Shown one piece after another: positions 1 through 7,131 of a stretch of 11,622 nucleotides of DNA. The position numbers and the translations under genes were made by a program. This stretch comes from Bacteroidales bacterium (GTDB lineage: Bacteria; Bacteroidota; Bacteroidia; Bacteroidales; F082), in assembly GCA_029983675.1 (NCBI GenBank), contig JASBYY010000061.1, positions 1 to 11,622 of the forward strand. Direction: 5' to 3'. The notes beneath the pieces were generated by a model. It was not told the DNA's origin. It saw only the letters and a list, made by a program, of their open reading frames with translations, and made no database searches. Numbering within the stretch: the stretch's first letter is position 1; each line of letters starts with the position of its first letter.

Positions 1-49
1 CAGGCATCAAGGGGAATACGGCGACAAACAACGGAAAAAACAACCGCAT
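1..49 (-). CDS. Possible 5' end of a secreted or membrane protein gene, cut by the window edge
   Basis: An ATG at 49-47 on the minus strand opens a frame that stays open for 16 codons to the left edge. The peptide begins MRLFFPLFVAVFPLMP: one Arg followed by an almost entirely hydrophobic run, as expected for the start of a signal peptide or membrane anchor. AGGTG touches the ATG, too close to act as a normal Shine-Dalgarno sequence, and the upstream DNA is AT-rich (TATATATAATTA). The gene would lie downstream of the GAPDH terminator (187-221) on the same strand, leaving about 137 bp for its own promoter, though I found no convincing -7 box there. Sixteen codons are too few to name a product, and the frame could be chance. 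Function unknown. Confidence 0.3.
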   Translation of the reverse strand, partial: MRLFFPLFVAVFPLMP

Positions 50-186
50 CACCTAATTATATATAGGACGGTTCTGAGATTTACCACCGGATTATGCCGG
101 AAAAATGCGCTATACACTCATTCTCGACACCTTCAAAGCACTCATGGCGCATAACGACACAGCCCATCGAAGCAATATCAATTGGC

Positions 187-221
187 AAAAAAAGAGAAAT
201 CCCAACGAATTGGGATTTCTC
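187..221 (-). terminator. Rho-independent terminator of the GAPDH gene
   Basis: A perfect 12-bp inverted repeat (arms 194-205 and 210-221) encloses a 4-nt loop that reads UUCG in the minus-strand RNA. It is followed directly by seven U (A tract 187-193). It starts 41 nt after the gap stop codon. Stem, tetraloop and U tract are all textbook. The loop is UUCG, but the closing pair is A-U, not the extra-stable C-G. A second small dyad (233-242) lies between the gene and this terminator. Confidence 0.92.
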
Positions 222-262
222 AAATCTAATAAAGAGCGCTCTCTCAATAAGAGCCTAAGTTA

Positions 263-1717
263 TCAATAATAGCGATAGCTCTTGACCTCACCAATGTGGC
301 GAGCGAGACGTATCACCTGATTGCTGTAGCCGAACTCGTTGTCGTACCACAGATACAAGATAACCGTCTTTCCATCGGCAGACACTTTGGTGGCCGGTGC
401 GTCGAAGATGCAAGCGCAAGAGTCACCGATGCCATCCGAGGAAACAAATTCCGTGGACTTGCTGTAGCGAATCTGCTCAATGAGATTGCCCTTCAAACTA
501 GCTGCAAGGAAGGCCTGATTGACTTCTTCCACTGTCGTTTCACGTTCCACATCAAGAGCAAGAACTGCCAATGACACATCAGGAGTAGGAACACGCACCG
601 CATTGCTGGTAAGTTTGCCTTTCAGTCCGGGTATTGCCTTGGCGGCAGCTGATCCGGCACCGGTTTCCGTAATAACCATATTCATGGCTGCAGAACGTCC
701 ACGACGCTCTTTCTTATGGTAGTTGTCGAGCAGGTTCTGGTCGTTGGTATAGGAGTGAATCGTCTCGATGTGGCCTTTGACGATGCCAAATTTGTTCAAC
801 ATGACCTCAAGACCTGGCACAATGGCATTGGTCGTACAGGAAGCTGCCGAGAATATTTTTTCATTCTGCAAGTCAAGGTCGTTCTGGTTGACACCATACA
901 CCACATTCGGGATATCGCCCTTTCCGGGAGCGGTAAGCAGTACTTTCGCAACGCCCTTGGCCTGAAGATGACGCGAAAGGGCTTCTCTGTCGCGGAACAC
1001 GCCCGTGTTGTCGATAACCAATGCATCTTTGATTCCGAATGATTCGTAATCGACATCTTCCGGATTCTTAGCTTCAATAAAGATAACTTTTTGGCCGTTG
1101 ACCATCATGGCGTTTTCTTCTAAAAGCGGATAGCAAACGCCGTGGAAATAGCCGTGCACTGAGTCGGTGCGGAACAAGCTGATACGTTTCAGGATGTCGT
1201 CGGGTGAGTTTTTGCGTGTCACAATTGCTCTAAGACGCAAGTGAGAGCCATTGCCGGCCATTTCGGCAAGCTCACGGGCAAGTATTCTTCCGATACGTCC
1301 GAAACCATAAAGCACAACATCCTGTGTCTTATTACTACGAGGAGCAGCGTGGATGAAATCTTTGAGTTTATCACGAACAAAATCCGACACGTTATCGCCG
1401 TATTTTGCGTGTTCATCGGTCCACTCAGAGTTCAATCGGCCAATGTCGATACGTGCCGGAGCGATGTCCTCGGCGAGAATAGCCTTGGCTATCATCAACG
1501 AATCCTGGACGCGAACCGGTTTTTCAAGAATGGTTTCTGCACGAAGGTGTTTGTTCAGGATTTTTCCGGAACCACGATTGACCAACACCGAGCGAAGCAG
1601 TATCAACTCCACCGATTTGTCATACCACAAACGGCCTACAATGTTAATAAACTCATTAGCAGCTTTTTCGTTTTCATTCCATGCTTTCAACGAAGCTTCA
1701 AAGTTCTCTTTGCTCAT
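263..1717 (-). CDS. gap: Glyceraldehyde-3-phosphate dehydrogenase, long form (484 aa)
   Basis: Oxidises glyceraldehyde-3-phosphate to 1,3-bisphosphoglycerate in the cytosol, or runs in reverse for gluconeogenesis. The Rossmann motif YGFGRIGR is at residues 137-144, the catalytic motif SAASCTTNA at 290-298 (nucleophile Cys294), the catalytic His at 321 in HSYTNDQ, the substrate-binding RVPTPDVS at 375-382, and the closing WYDNEFGYS at 457-465. About 130 residues precede the Rossmann fold, whereas the standard enzyme of about 335 aa starts there; longer GAPDHs of about 480 aa are known in Bacteroidota and some Gammaproteobacteria. The Asp that follows beta-strand 2 and selects NAD in GapA is replaced by Thr167-Arg168, suggesting NADP use (inference). 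Own promoter at 1755-1788 and terminator at 187-221, so probably monocistronic. I cannot tell whether a second, short GAPDH exists elsewhere in the genome. Confidence 0.95.
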   Translation of the reverse strand: MSKENFEASLKAWNENEKAANEFINIVGRLWYDKSVELILLRSVLVNRGSGKILNKHLRAETILEKPVRVQDSLMIAKAILAEDIAPARIDIGRLNSEWTDEHAKYGDNVSDFVRDKLKDFIHAAPRSNKTQDVVLYGFGRIGRILARELAEMAGNGSHLRLRAIVTRKNSPDDILKRISLFRTDSVHGYFHGVCYPLLEENAMMVNGQKVIFIEAKNPEDVDYESFGIKDALVIDNTGVFRDREALSRHLQAKGVAKVLLTAPGKGDIPNVVYGVNQNDLDLQNEKIFSAASCTTNAIVPGLEVMLNKFGIVKGHIETIHSYTNDQNLLDNYHKKERRGRSAAMNMVITETGAGSAAAKAIPGLKGKLTSNAVRVPTPDVSLAVLALDVERETTVEEVNQAFLAASLKGNLIEQIRYSKSTEFVSSDGIGDSCACIFDAPATKVSADGKTVILYLWYDNEFGYSNQVIRLARHIGEVKSYRYY

Positions 1718-1754
1718 AATTATCTGGATTTTTTCAGTAACTTAGTATATTCTG

Positions 1755-1788
1755 CAAAAATAATAAATAAAAGCATTCAAAAGTCAAA
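1755..1788 (-). promoter_or_regulatory. Promoter of gap
   Basis: On the minus strand TATTTTTG (1755-1762) matches the Bacteroidota -7 element TAnnTTTG exactly. A TTTG at 1785-1788 lies 22 bp upstream as a possible -33 element; another TTTG lies 15 bp upstream. The predicted start near 1748 gives a leader of about 30 nt. The site lies between the rpoD terminator and the gap ATG, where a promoter would be expected. Confidence 0.5.
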
Positions 1789-1871
1789 ATAAAGAAAATC
1801 AGCGAAAACAGTCGCCAGATTCTAATACCAGCTATCGTCGGCAACGAGGTGTCTGATGGATTTGTACCATG

Positions 1872-1907
1872 CAAAAGCTCCGAACCTTGCAATGGGTCCG
1901 GGGCTTT
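1872..1907 (-). terminator. Probable terminator downstream of rpoD
   Basis: Arms 1874-1886 and 1895-1907 pair over 13 positions with one mismatch (A-C) and one G-U pair around an 8-nt loop. The core is GC-rich (CCGG). In the minus-strand RNA the 3' arm runs into UUUUG, so the U tract is short. It begins 23 nt after the rpoD stop codon and lies upstream of the gap promoter, which fits a terminator separating the two genes. The stem is strong but the short U tract lowers confidence. Confidence 0.65.
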
Positions 1908-1929
1908 GAAGCATCTTGTGTTCAAAAAG

Positions 1930-2796
1930 TCACTGATTCATAAACATTTTCAGCAGTCCGCTATTCGATTCAAGACGCAAACGCCTCAAGGCGCGGTCCC
2001 TTATCTGACGGGTACGCTCGCGCGATAAACCCAAGCTCATGGCGATTTCATCCAAAGAGAATTCCCTTGATTCACCCAATCCGAAATACATCCTGATAAT
2101 TTTACGTTCCTTATCGGTCAGAATATCAAGCGATTTCCGGATGATGCTATCATTGTACTCGCGTTCCACGCCACTATCTGTCGCTGGATCATCTTCCTTG
2201 ACGAAAACATCCAAGAAATTACCATCATCATCGTCATCAAGTGGTGCATCTGTAGATATTTGCCTTGTCCCCATCGAAATGAGCGCCTCCACTTTTGACT
2301 CGGGCAGATCGACTGCTTCTGACAATTCCTTGATCGAGGGTCTGCGCTCAAGCTCCTGTTCCAAACGCGCCAATGTTTTCTTTATCTTGCTCAACGCCCC
2401 CATCTGGTTCATAGGCAGGCGGATGATGCGCGACTGCTCTGCAACAGCTTGCAGTATGGATTGGCGGATCCACCAGACGGCATAAGAAATAAACTTGAAG
2501 CCACGGGTTTCATCAAAACGTTGCGCAGCCTTAATCAATCCCACGTTGCCTTCGTTGATCAAATCTTGTAGGCTAAGCCCCTGATTTTGATATTGTTTTG
2601 CTACCGAGACCACAAACCTAAGATTGGCACGAACCAATACATCCAAGGCGCGTCGATCGCCCGACTTGATGCGCTGTGCCAGTTCGACCTCCTCCTCTGC
2701 AGTAACCATTTTTTCCTTCGCAATATCGGCGAGGTACTTGTCCAAAGTGCCGGTATCACGATTGGTGATCGATTTCGATATTTTCAGTTGTCTCAT
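1930..2796 (-). CDS. rpoD: Primary RNA polymerase sigma factor (RpoD/SigA)
   Basis: The housekeeping sigma-70 factor that directs RNA polymerase to most promoters. Region 1.2 is at about residues 17-48, region 2 at about 50-125 with NEGNVGLIKAAQRFD (81-95) and the -10-reading helix SYAVWWIRQSI (104-114), region 3 at about 130-205, and region 4 at about 215-275 with the helix-turn-helix SLDEIAMSLGLSRERTRQI (247-265). At 288 aa it lacks region 1.1 and the large non-conserved insert of the 613-aa E. coli protein, which is normal for Bacteroidota. An acidic patch DDDDDGN (187-193) precedes region 4. It is 109 nt downstream of htrA on the same strand, so co-transcription is possible; a one-mismatch -7 box (CATTTTTG, 2855-2862 on the minus strand) without a matching -33 is the only promoter hint in that gap. 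Start chosen at the ATG giving the family-typical N-terminus MRQLKISKSIT. Confidence 0.97.
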   Translation of the reverse strand: MRQLKISKSITNRDTGTLDKYLADIAKEKMVTAEEEVELAQRIKSGDRRALDVLVRANLRFVVSVAKQYQNQGLSLQDLINEGNVGLIKAAQRFDETRGFKFISYAVWWIRQSILQAVAEQSRIIRLPMNQMGALSKIKKTLARLEQELERRPSIKELSEAVDLPESKVEALISMGTRQISTDAPLDDDDDGNFLDVFVKEDDPATDSGVEREYNDSIIRKSLDILTDKERKIIRMYFGLGESREFSLDEIAMSLGLSRERTRQIRDRALRRLRLESNSGLLKMFMNQ

Positions 2797-2905
2797 AATG
2801 TTGTTCTTTCTACGTTTATTACCTACTCTTCTGCACCAAACAGAGCCGCTTTATCAAAAATGTTCCGAATTGTCTCATACGGTTGCGACTGTTTCAACTC
2901 TGTTC

Positions 2906-4372
2906 TCAATCATAGTATTCGAAGTATTGTTTCATGCCATTGGGCGAAATGCCTTCGATGCGTGTCATACGTGAGCGACCTTTACTTAGGGCGTTATTGA
3001 GGTCACTCTCAGAACTCACGTTGACTCCGTTAACGACGGTGATGACAAAACCCTTGCTAATGCCTACACCTTGAAAACGCCCTTTACGGATTTCAACAAT
3101 TTTCAGTCCGTTTCCAATTTTCAGCGAACTTTTATCGCCTTGGCTTACGGGTCGTAAAACCAGACCAAGGTCTTCGCTGTAGAAACTCTCACTTCGTTTT
3201 GACATGGTTTGCGAACCTGATCGGTTCAACAGGGTGACGGAAAAAATCTGCGTCGTATTATTTCGCACCACTTCCACATCCACCTTGTCGCCCGGGCGAT
3301 ATTGCCCGACGACTTCAAAGACTTGTGTGCTGGTATTGACCTTATTGCCATTTATGGCAACAATGACATCACCGCTCCGAATGCCAGCCATATCTGCACC
3401 GCCGTTTTTAACGACTTCGGAGACATATACGCCTTCTGTAGAACTAAGACCTTTTTTTTCGGCAAATTCCGAGGTTACATCGGCAATGCTTACGCCGATA
3501 TAGGCCTTTTGTGTTTCACCATACATCAGTAAATCATCGACCACCTTACGGACAATGTTTGATGGGATAGCGAAGGAATAGCCCTCGTATGAACCCGTGT
3601 GCGAAGCGATTGCAGCATTAATACCTATCAACTCTCCCCGCGTGTTCACAAGGGCGCCTCCACTGTTGCCGGGATTGATGGCGGCATCGGTCTGAATAAA
3701 AGACTCCACACTGCTACCCTCGCCGAGAATGCCAATGTTGCGGGCCTTAGCACTGACAATGCCCGCTGTAACCGTTGAAGTCAAATTAAACGGGTTGCCA
3801 ACAGCTAACACCCACTCCCCGATATGCACCTTGTCGGAATCACCAAAAGCAAGAAAATCACAGTCCTTAGCATCGACTTTAATCAACGCAAGATCACTGC
3901 TTGGATCGGCGCCGACAATGGTCGCTGACTTGGTCACCTTATTATTAAAGGTCACTTCGATTTCATCGGCACCGTCAACCACGTGGTTGTTAGTGACGAT
4001 ATAACCGTCAGGCGAAAGCACAACGCCCGATCCGTATGCCGTCTTGGTATTCCCATAAGGTTGCCCCTGATAGCCGTAAAGTTGTCCGAGCAATGCACCG
4101 AAAAAGTCGTCATACGTATTACTCTGCGTCACTTTTGTTTTGATATGTACAACAGCGTTGACACTGCTTTCTGCGGCCTGAACGAAATCTGGCAATGGCT
4201 GGGAAGGTGTAAATGATGTTTGACAGATGGGGGTATTCATCTGCTCTTTTTCCACAACAGACTGATTTTCTTTATTTTCAGCCGTTTTTCCGCATGACAC
4301 CAACAGCACTATCGCACTCACAAGTAGAGCCAACGATATTGGCGTAACAAATTTTCCTTTCACGCTTCTCAT
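2906..4372 (-). CDS. htrA: HtrA/DegP-type serine protease, predicted lipoprotein
   Basis: Envelope quality-control protease/chaperone that degrades or holds misfolded exported proteins. The signal peptide (residues 1-26) ends in a lipobox LVSC with Cys27, followed by a low-complexity linker, so the mature protein is predicted to be lipid-anchored and not soluble in the periplasm. The trypsin-like domain spans about residues 65-280 with the complete triad His130 (TNNHV), Asp160 (SSDLALIK) and Ser237 (GNSGG). PDZ1 is at about 288-382, and a shorter, more divergent PDZ2 at about 398-487. The 488-aa length suits a two-PDZ DegP/DegQ. The ATG at 4372 has AAAGGA 7 nt upstream (4380-4385), one of the few clear ribosome binding sites here. 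Divergent from dapF; rpoD follows on the same strand. Which DegP/DegQ subtype it is cannot be settled from motifs. Confidence 0.93.
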   Translation of the reverse strand: MRSVKGKFVTPISLALLVSAIVLLVSCGKTAENKENQSVVEKEQMNTPICQTSFTPSQPLPDFVQAAESSVNAVVHIKTKVTQSNTYDDFFGALLGQLYGYQGQPYGNTKTAYGSGVVLSPDGYIVTNNHVVDGADEIEVTFNNKVTKSATIVGADPSSDLALIKVDAKDCDFLAFGDSDKVHIGEWVLAVGNPFNLTSTVTAGIVSAKARNIGILGEGSSVESFIQTDAAINPGNSGGALVNTRGELIGINAAIASHTGSYEGYSFAIPSNIVRKVVDDLLMYGETQKAYIGVSIADVTSEFAEKKGLSSTEGVYVSEVVKNGGADMAGIRSGDVIVAINGNKVNTSTQVFEVVGQYRPGDKVDVEVVRNNTTQIFSVTLLNRSGSQTMSKRSESFYSEDLGLVLRPVSQGDKSSLKIGNGLKIVEIRKGRFQGVGISKGFVITVVNGVNVSSESDLNNALSKGRSRMTRIEGISPNGMKQYFEYYD

Positions 4373-4394
4373 TGATTTATCCTTTCAATATGTT

Positions 4395-4426
4395 CAAAAA
4401 AACGATTTTTCTCTTCCCGAAACAAG
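4395..4426 (-). promoter_or_regulatory. Possible proximal promoter of htrA
   Basis: On the minus strand CTTG (4423-4426), a 20-bp spacer and TTTTTTTG (4395-4402) match the -33/-7 consensus TTTG / TAnnTTTG with one mismatch each. The start would be near 4388, giving a leader of about 15 nt that still contains the AAAGGA site. The T-run makes a chance match easy, so this is offered as an alternative to the distal promoter at 4536-4565. Confidence 0.28.
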
Positions 4427-4490
4427 TCGGATCTTTTTTGCGAGTTTTTTCCTCTATCGCCATACAGTCCGCATGTTTTGTTGCTGGAAT

Positions 4491-4518
4491 AATGCAATTT
4501 TTATCCATTTATTGCATT
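4491..4518. repeat. 8-12-8 inverted repeat, operator-like
   Basis: AATGCAAT (4491-4498) and ATTGCATT (4511-4518) are perfect inverted repeats with a 12-bp spacer, so their centres are 20 bp apart, about two helical turns on one DNA face. The right arm lies just upstream of the dapF -7 box (4527-4534), over its -33 region. For htrA transcribed from the distal promoter, both arms would fall in the leader RNA and could form a hairpin. A regulator binding here could affect both genes. No known operator is recognised. Confidence 0.4.
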
Positions 4519-4526
4519 GAAAACTG

Positions 4527-4534
4527 TATTTTTG
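4527..4534 (+). promoter_or_regulatory. -7 box of the dapF operon promoter
   Basis: TATTTTTG matches TAnnTTTG exactly. The predicted start near 4541 gives a leader of about 29 nt to the dapF ATG, close to the value for gap. No TTTG stands at the -33 position; that region is taken by the right arm of the inverted repeat (4511-4518), so an activator may be needed (inference). Confidence 0.45.
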
Positions 4535-4535
4535 G

Positions 4536-4565
4536 CAAATTTATCGCTATTAAAAGACAATCAAA
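4536..4565 (-). promoter_or_regulatory. Distal promoter of htrA, back-to-back with dapF promoter
   Basis: On the minus strand TTTG (4562-4565), an 18-bp spacer and TAAATTTG (4536-4543) match both Bacteroidota promoter elements exactly. The predicted start near 4529 implies an htrA leader of about 155 nt. Its -7 box is separated by one base from the dapF -7 box on the other strand, so the two polymerases could not bind at once. Confidence 0.4.
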
Positions 4566-4569
4566 TAAT

Positions 4570-5355
4570 ATGCCAATATTGCAGTTTTTCAAGTATCAGG
4601 GGGCAGGAAACGACTTCATCATGCTGAATTTTTTTGATGATGAGGTTGCACTTGACGTTGAAACTGTGCGGAATTTGTGCTGCCGACAGTTTGGCATCGG
4701 TGCAGATGGATTGATAAGTATTTCAAAATCAAATAAATACGATTTCAAGATGCGTTATTACAATAGCGATGGCCGCGAAGCATCGTTTTGCGGGAACGGC
4801 AGCCGCTGTGCCATGGCTTTTGCCAACGATGTACAGATTGCCGGAAAGAAAGCCGTGTTTGAAGCATTCGACGGCATCCATGAGGCTGACATATTATCAG
4901 ATGACGGCAAGTGTAAAATTGTCAGCATGACCATGCAAGATGTGGAAATCAACAGTGGCGACGGTTTTCCACACCTTATTAATACAGGCTCTCCACATTA
5001 CATTGTCGAGGTGCCCGACCCCGATACGGTAGATGTCAAGAAAGAGGGTGCACGCATCCGCTACGACAAAAGCATTTCTACCGATGGGGTCAACGTGAAC
5101 TTTGTCCATTGGGACGGTAGCATCTTACGCATACGCACCTACGAGCGCGGTGTTGAAGACGAAACACTTGCCTGCGGCACCGGCATCACGGCCTCGGCCA
5201 TTGCAACAGCCTTCAGGCATAATCTGAACCATGTTGAAGTCATTGCCAAAGGCGGACAATTGCAAGTTGATCTGCGGCGCGACACAAACCGCTTCGACCA
5301 CATTCACCTCATCGGACCGGCACAAAAAAGTTTCAGCGGCGAAATTGAGATATGA
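4570..5355 (+). CDS. dapF: Diaminopimelate epimerase
   Basis: Converts LL- to meso-diaminopimelate in the cytosol, the step that supplies both lysine synthesis and the peptidoglycan cross-linking residue. Both halves of the two-domain fold are present, each with its catalytic Cys: Cys74 in SFCGNGSRC and Cys202 in ACGTGITAS. Further family motifs are YQGAGNDFI (residues 9-17), GIGADGL (42-48), the substrate-contacting YYNSDG (63-68), NTGSPHYIV (138-146) and YERGVEDET (191-199). The frame is open from a TTG at 4372, but the extra 66 residues have no family counterpart; the ATG at 4570 gives 261 aa, the usual length, and follows the predicted promoter. First gene of the plus-strand run; the next gene starts 100 bp downstream. 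Confidence 0.95.
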   Translation: MPILQFFKYQGAGNDFIMLNFFDDEVALDVETVRNLCCRQFGIGADGLISISKSNKYDFKMRYYNSDGREASFCGNGSRCAMAFANDVQIAGKKAVFEAFDGIHEADILSDDGKCKIVSMTMQDVEINSGDGFPHLINTGSPHYIVEVPDPDTVDVKKEGARIRYDKSISTDGVNVNFVHWDGSILRIRTYERGVEDETLACGTGITASAIATAFRHNLNHVEVIAKGGQLQVDLRRDTNRFDHIHLIGPAQKSFSGEIEI

Positions 5356-5455
5356 GAAAATCCATTTTGTCGAAACGCTTTATCCACAAATCGCGACGCC
5401 TATTTTTATCAAACGAAATATTAATTCAAAAAAACAGCAACAACCGTAATCGAAC

Positions 5456-5986
5456 ATGTTCATAAAGAACGACAATATCTGCCTTCGCTGTGCCGAACCT
5501 GAAGACGCACCGCTAATCTACAAATGGGAAAACGACCGTTCGGTTTGGCGTGTCAGCAACAACCTGACCCCCTACTCGCTTTTCCAGATCGAACAGTTTT
5601 TACTGAGCAACAACGACCTGTTTTCGGCCAAGCAGCTGCGCCTCATGATTGACAACAACCAAAGCCTATCGGTGGGTTGCATCGACCTTTTCAATTTTGA
5701 CACTGTCAATCAGCGTGCCGAGGTGGGAATACTCATCGACAACGCCTACCGTCATCAAGGCTATGGCAAGCAAAGCATTTTGTTATTGCTCGACTATGCG
5801 TTCAACAATTTGCTACTCAACCAGCTGTTTTGCTCAATCGACGAACTGAACCTTGAAAGCCGACAAGTTTTTCAGGACCTCGGCTTTGAAATCTGCGGGC
5901 ACCGGAAACAATGGCTCAAAACCCCTGATGGGTTTATCGATGTCATTGATTTTCAATACTTAAAACAAAGAAACCACAAACAATAA
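5456..5986 (+). CDS. GNAT-family N-acetyltransferase (RimJ/RimL or SpeG-like)
   Basis: Transfers an acetyl group from acetyl-CoA to an amine; the acceptor is unknown. The 176-aa protein is a single GNAT domain. RAEVGILID (residues 87-95) is the beta-4 strand, RHQGYGKQS (99-107) is the acetyl-CoA pyrophosphate loop of the form (Q/R)xxGxG, and LNLESRQVFQDLGFE (131-145) is the conserved region ending in the LGF turn. The layout resembles ribosomal-protein Ser/Ala acetyltransferases and spermidine acetyltransferase, with the N-terminal pattern LRCAEPEDAPLIYKWEND typical of that branch. It lies between dapF and mltG. A weak TATTTTTA (7 of 8 to the -7 consensus) in the 100-bp gap before it might give it an internal promoter. 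It is 26 nt from mltG. Family is sure; substrate is not. Confidence 0.88.
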   Translation: MFIKNDNICLRCAEPEDAPLIYKWENDRSVWRVSNNLTPYSLFQIEQFLLSNNDLFSAKQLRLMIDNNQSLSVGCIDLFNFDTVNQRAEVGILIDNAYRHQGYGKQSILLLLDYAFNNLLLNQLFCSIDELNLESRQVFQDLGFEICGHRKQWLKTPDGFIDVIDFQYLKQRNHKQ

Positions 5987-6012
5987 GACCCCTCAAAAAA
6001 ATCACCATATTC

Positions 6013-7098
6013 ATGATCAAACTGAAGTCACCGCACAATGCCAAGTTAGAGAAGAAACGTCGTCGCACGCATCGTGTCATCCTTTTCATTTTCGGGCTGC
6101 TCATCATCACCATGCTGGCAGGTGCCTATCTGTTCTACCGTGCCGTCATGTCTCCCAACGTGCAAACTCCCGACCACAAGGCACTGTCAATCTACATCCC
6201 CACCAACGCCGACTTCGGACAGGTTTTAGACTCATTATATGCCAAGAACCTGATTGTCAACAAAAAAAACTTCGAATGGGTTGCAAGTAAGAAAAACTGT
6301 AAGGAGCATGTCCATGCCGGTCATTATATCGTAAAAAACGGGATGAACAACAACCAGCTCACCAACATTTTGCGTGGTGGTCTGCAAAGCCCCGTGCACA
6401 TCACATTCAACAATATGCGCGACGTGGACCAACTGGCCGGGTGCATCGGTAAACAGATAGAGGCCGACTCCGCCTCTATCAGCAATCTGCTGCACGACAA
6501 GGACTATATCGGGCAAATCGGCTTTGACAGCCACACCATTCCCGCCCTGTTCCTCCCAAACACCTACGAAGTGTATTGGAACACAGATGCCAACGCTTTC
6601 ATTTCGCGAATGCTTCAGGAATACCGCAAGTTCTGGAATGACACACGCACCAGCCAAGCCGCTGCCACAAACCTCACACCTATCGAAGTAAGCACGCTTG
6701 CCGCTATTGTTGACAAGGAAACAACAAAATCCGACGAAATGGCAAAGATTGCCGGCGTTTACCTCAACCGTTTGAAAAGCGGATGGCTGCTACAAGCCGA
6801 CCCCACACTGGTCTTCATCCTAAACGATCCGACCATTCGGCGCGTACTTGCCATACATAAGGAAATCGAATCGCCCTACAACACCTACAAGCACTTAGGA
6901 CTGCCACCCGGCCCCATCTGCATCCCTTCCTTGGCCGCCATCAACGCCGTACTCAACGCCCAGCAACATAATTATTACTATTTTTGCGCAAAAGAAGACA
7001 TGTCGGGCTACCACAACTTTGCAAAAACCTTAGCGGAACATAACCGCAATGCTGCAAAATTCCAAAATGCGCTGAACAGCAGAGGGATATGGAAATAA
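6013..7098 (+). CDS. mltG: Endolytic murein transglycosylase MltG
   Basis: Inner-membrane enzyme that cuts nascent peptidoglycan strands and is proposed to set glycan chain length as a terminator of polymerisation. The N-terminus is strongly basic (KLEKKRRRTHR, residues 11-21), followed by one membrane helix at about 22-43, so the catalytic part lies in the periplasm. A LysM-like module (about 55-125) precedes the YceG/MltG domain. The catalytic Glu is Glu236 in AAIVDKET (230-237), followed by VYLNRLKSGWLLQADPT (249-265) and YNTYKHLGLPPGPICIP (289-305), all family signatures. At 361 aa it is close to E. coli MltG (340 aa). No Shine-Dalgarno sequence is visible. It sits 26 nt after the GNAT gene and 33 nt before the phosphohexomutase, consistent with one transcript. 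Confidence 0.94.
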   Translation: MIKLKSPHNAKLEKKRRRTHRVILFIFGLLIITMLAGAYLFYRAVMSPNVQTPDHKALSIYIPTNADFGQVLDSLYAKNLIVNKKNFEWVASKKNCKEHVHAGHYIVKNGMNNNQLTNILRGGLQSPVHITFNNMRDVDQLAGCIGKQIEADSASISNLLHDKDYIGQIGFDSHTIPALFLPNTYEVYWNTDANAFISRMLQEYRKFWNDTRTSQAAATNLTPIEVSTLAAIVDKETTKSDEMAKIAGVYLNRLKSGWLLQADPTLVFILNDPTIRRVLAIHKEIESPYNTYKHLGLPPGPICIPSLAAINAVLNAQQHNYYYFCAKEDMSGYHNFAKTLAEHNRNAAKFQNALNSRGIWK

Positions 7099-7131
7099 AC
7101 CCGATTTGAGGCTAATCAATATCAAGTAACT

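Noticed and set aside
105..270. Plus-strand frame starting at ATG 105
   Set aside because: It runs through both arms of the strong GAPDH terminator and into the end of gap; no recognisable protein features.
1241..1792. Plus-strand open frame of 183 codons opposite the GAPDH gene
   Set aside because: Complete overlap with the well-supported gap gene, no family motif, and it runs through the gap promoter; a shadow of gap codon usage. The same applies to 296-574, 716-1042 and 1353-1745.
1734..1925. Minus-strand frame of 63 codons between rpoD and gap
   Set aside because: It spans the rpoD terminator and the gap promoter; the hydrophobic stretch comes from the T-rich promoter DNA.
4372..4569. 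N-terminal extension of DapF from a TTG codon
   Set aside because: The extra 66 residues match nothing in the family, start within the htrA start codon and contain both predicted promoters. The ATG at 4570 gives the standard 261-aa enzyme.
5352..5465. 37-codon basic frame overlapping the dapF stop (ATGA) and the GNAT start
   Set aside because: The ATGA overlap is attractive, but the peptide is short, Lys/Arg/Asn-rich low-complexity, has no recognisable motif and runs into the next gene. More likely chance in an AT-rich gap.
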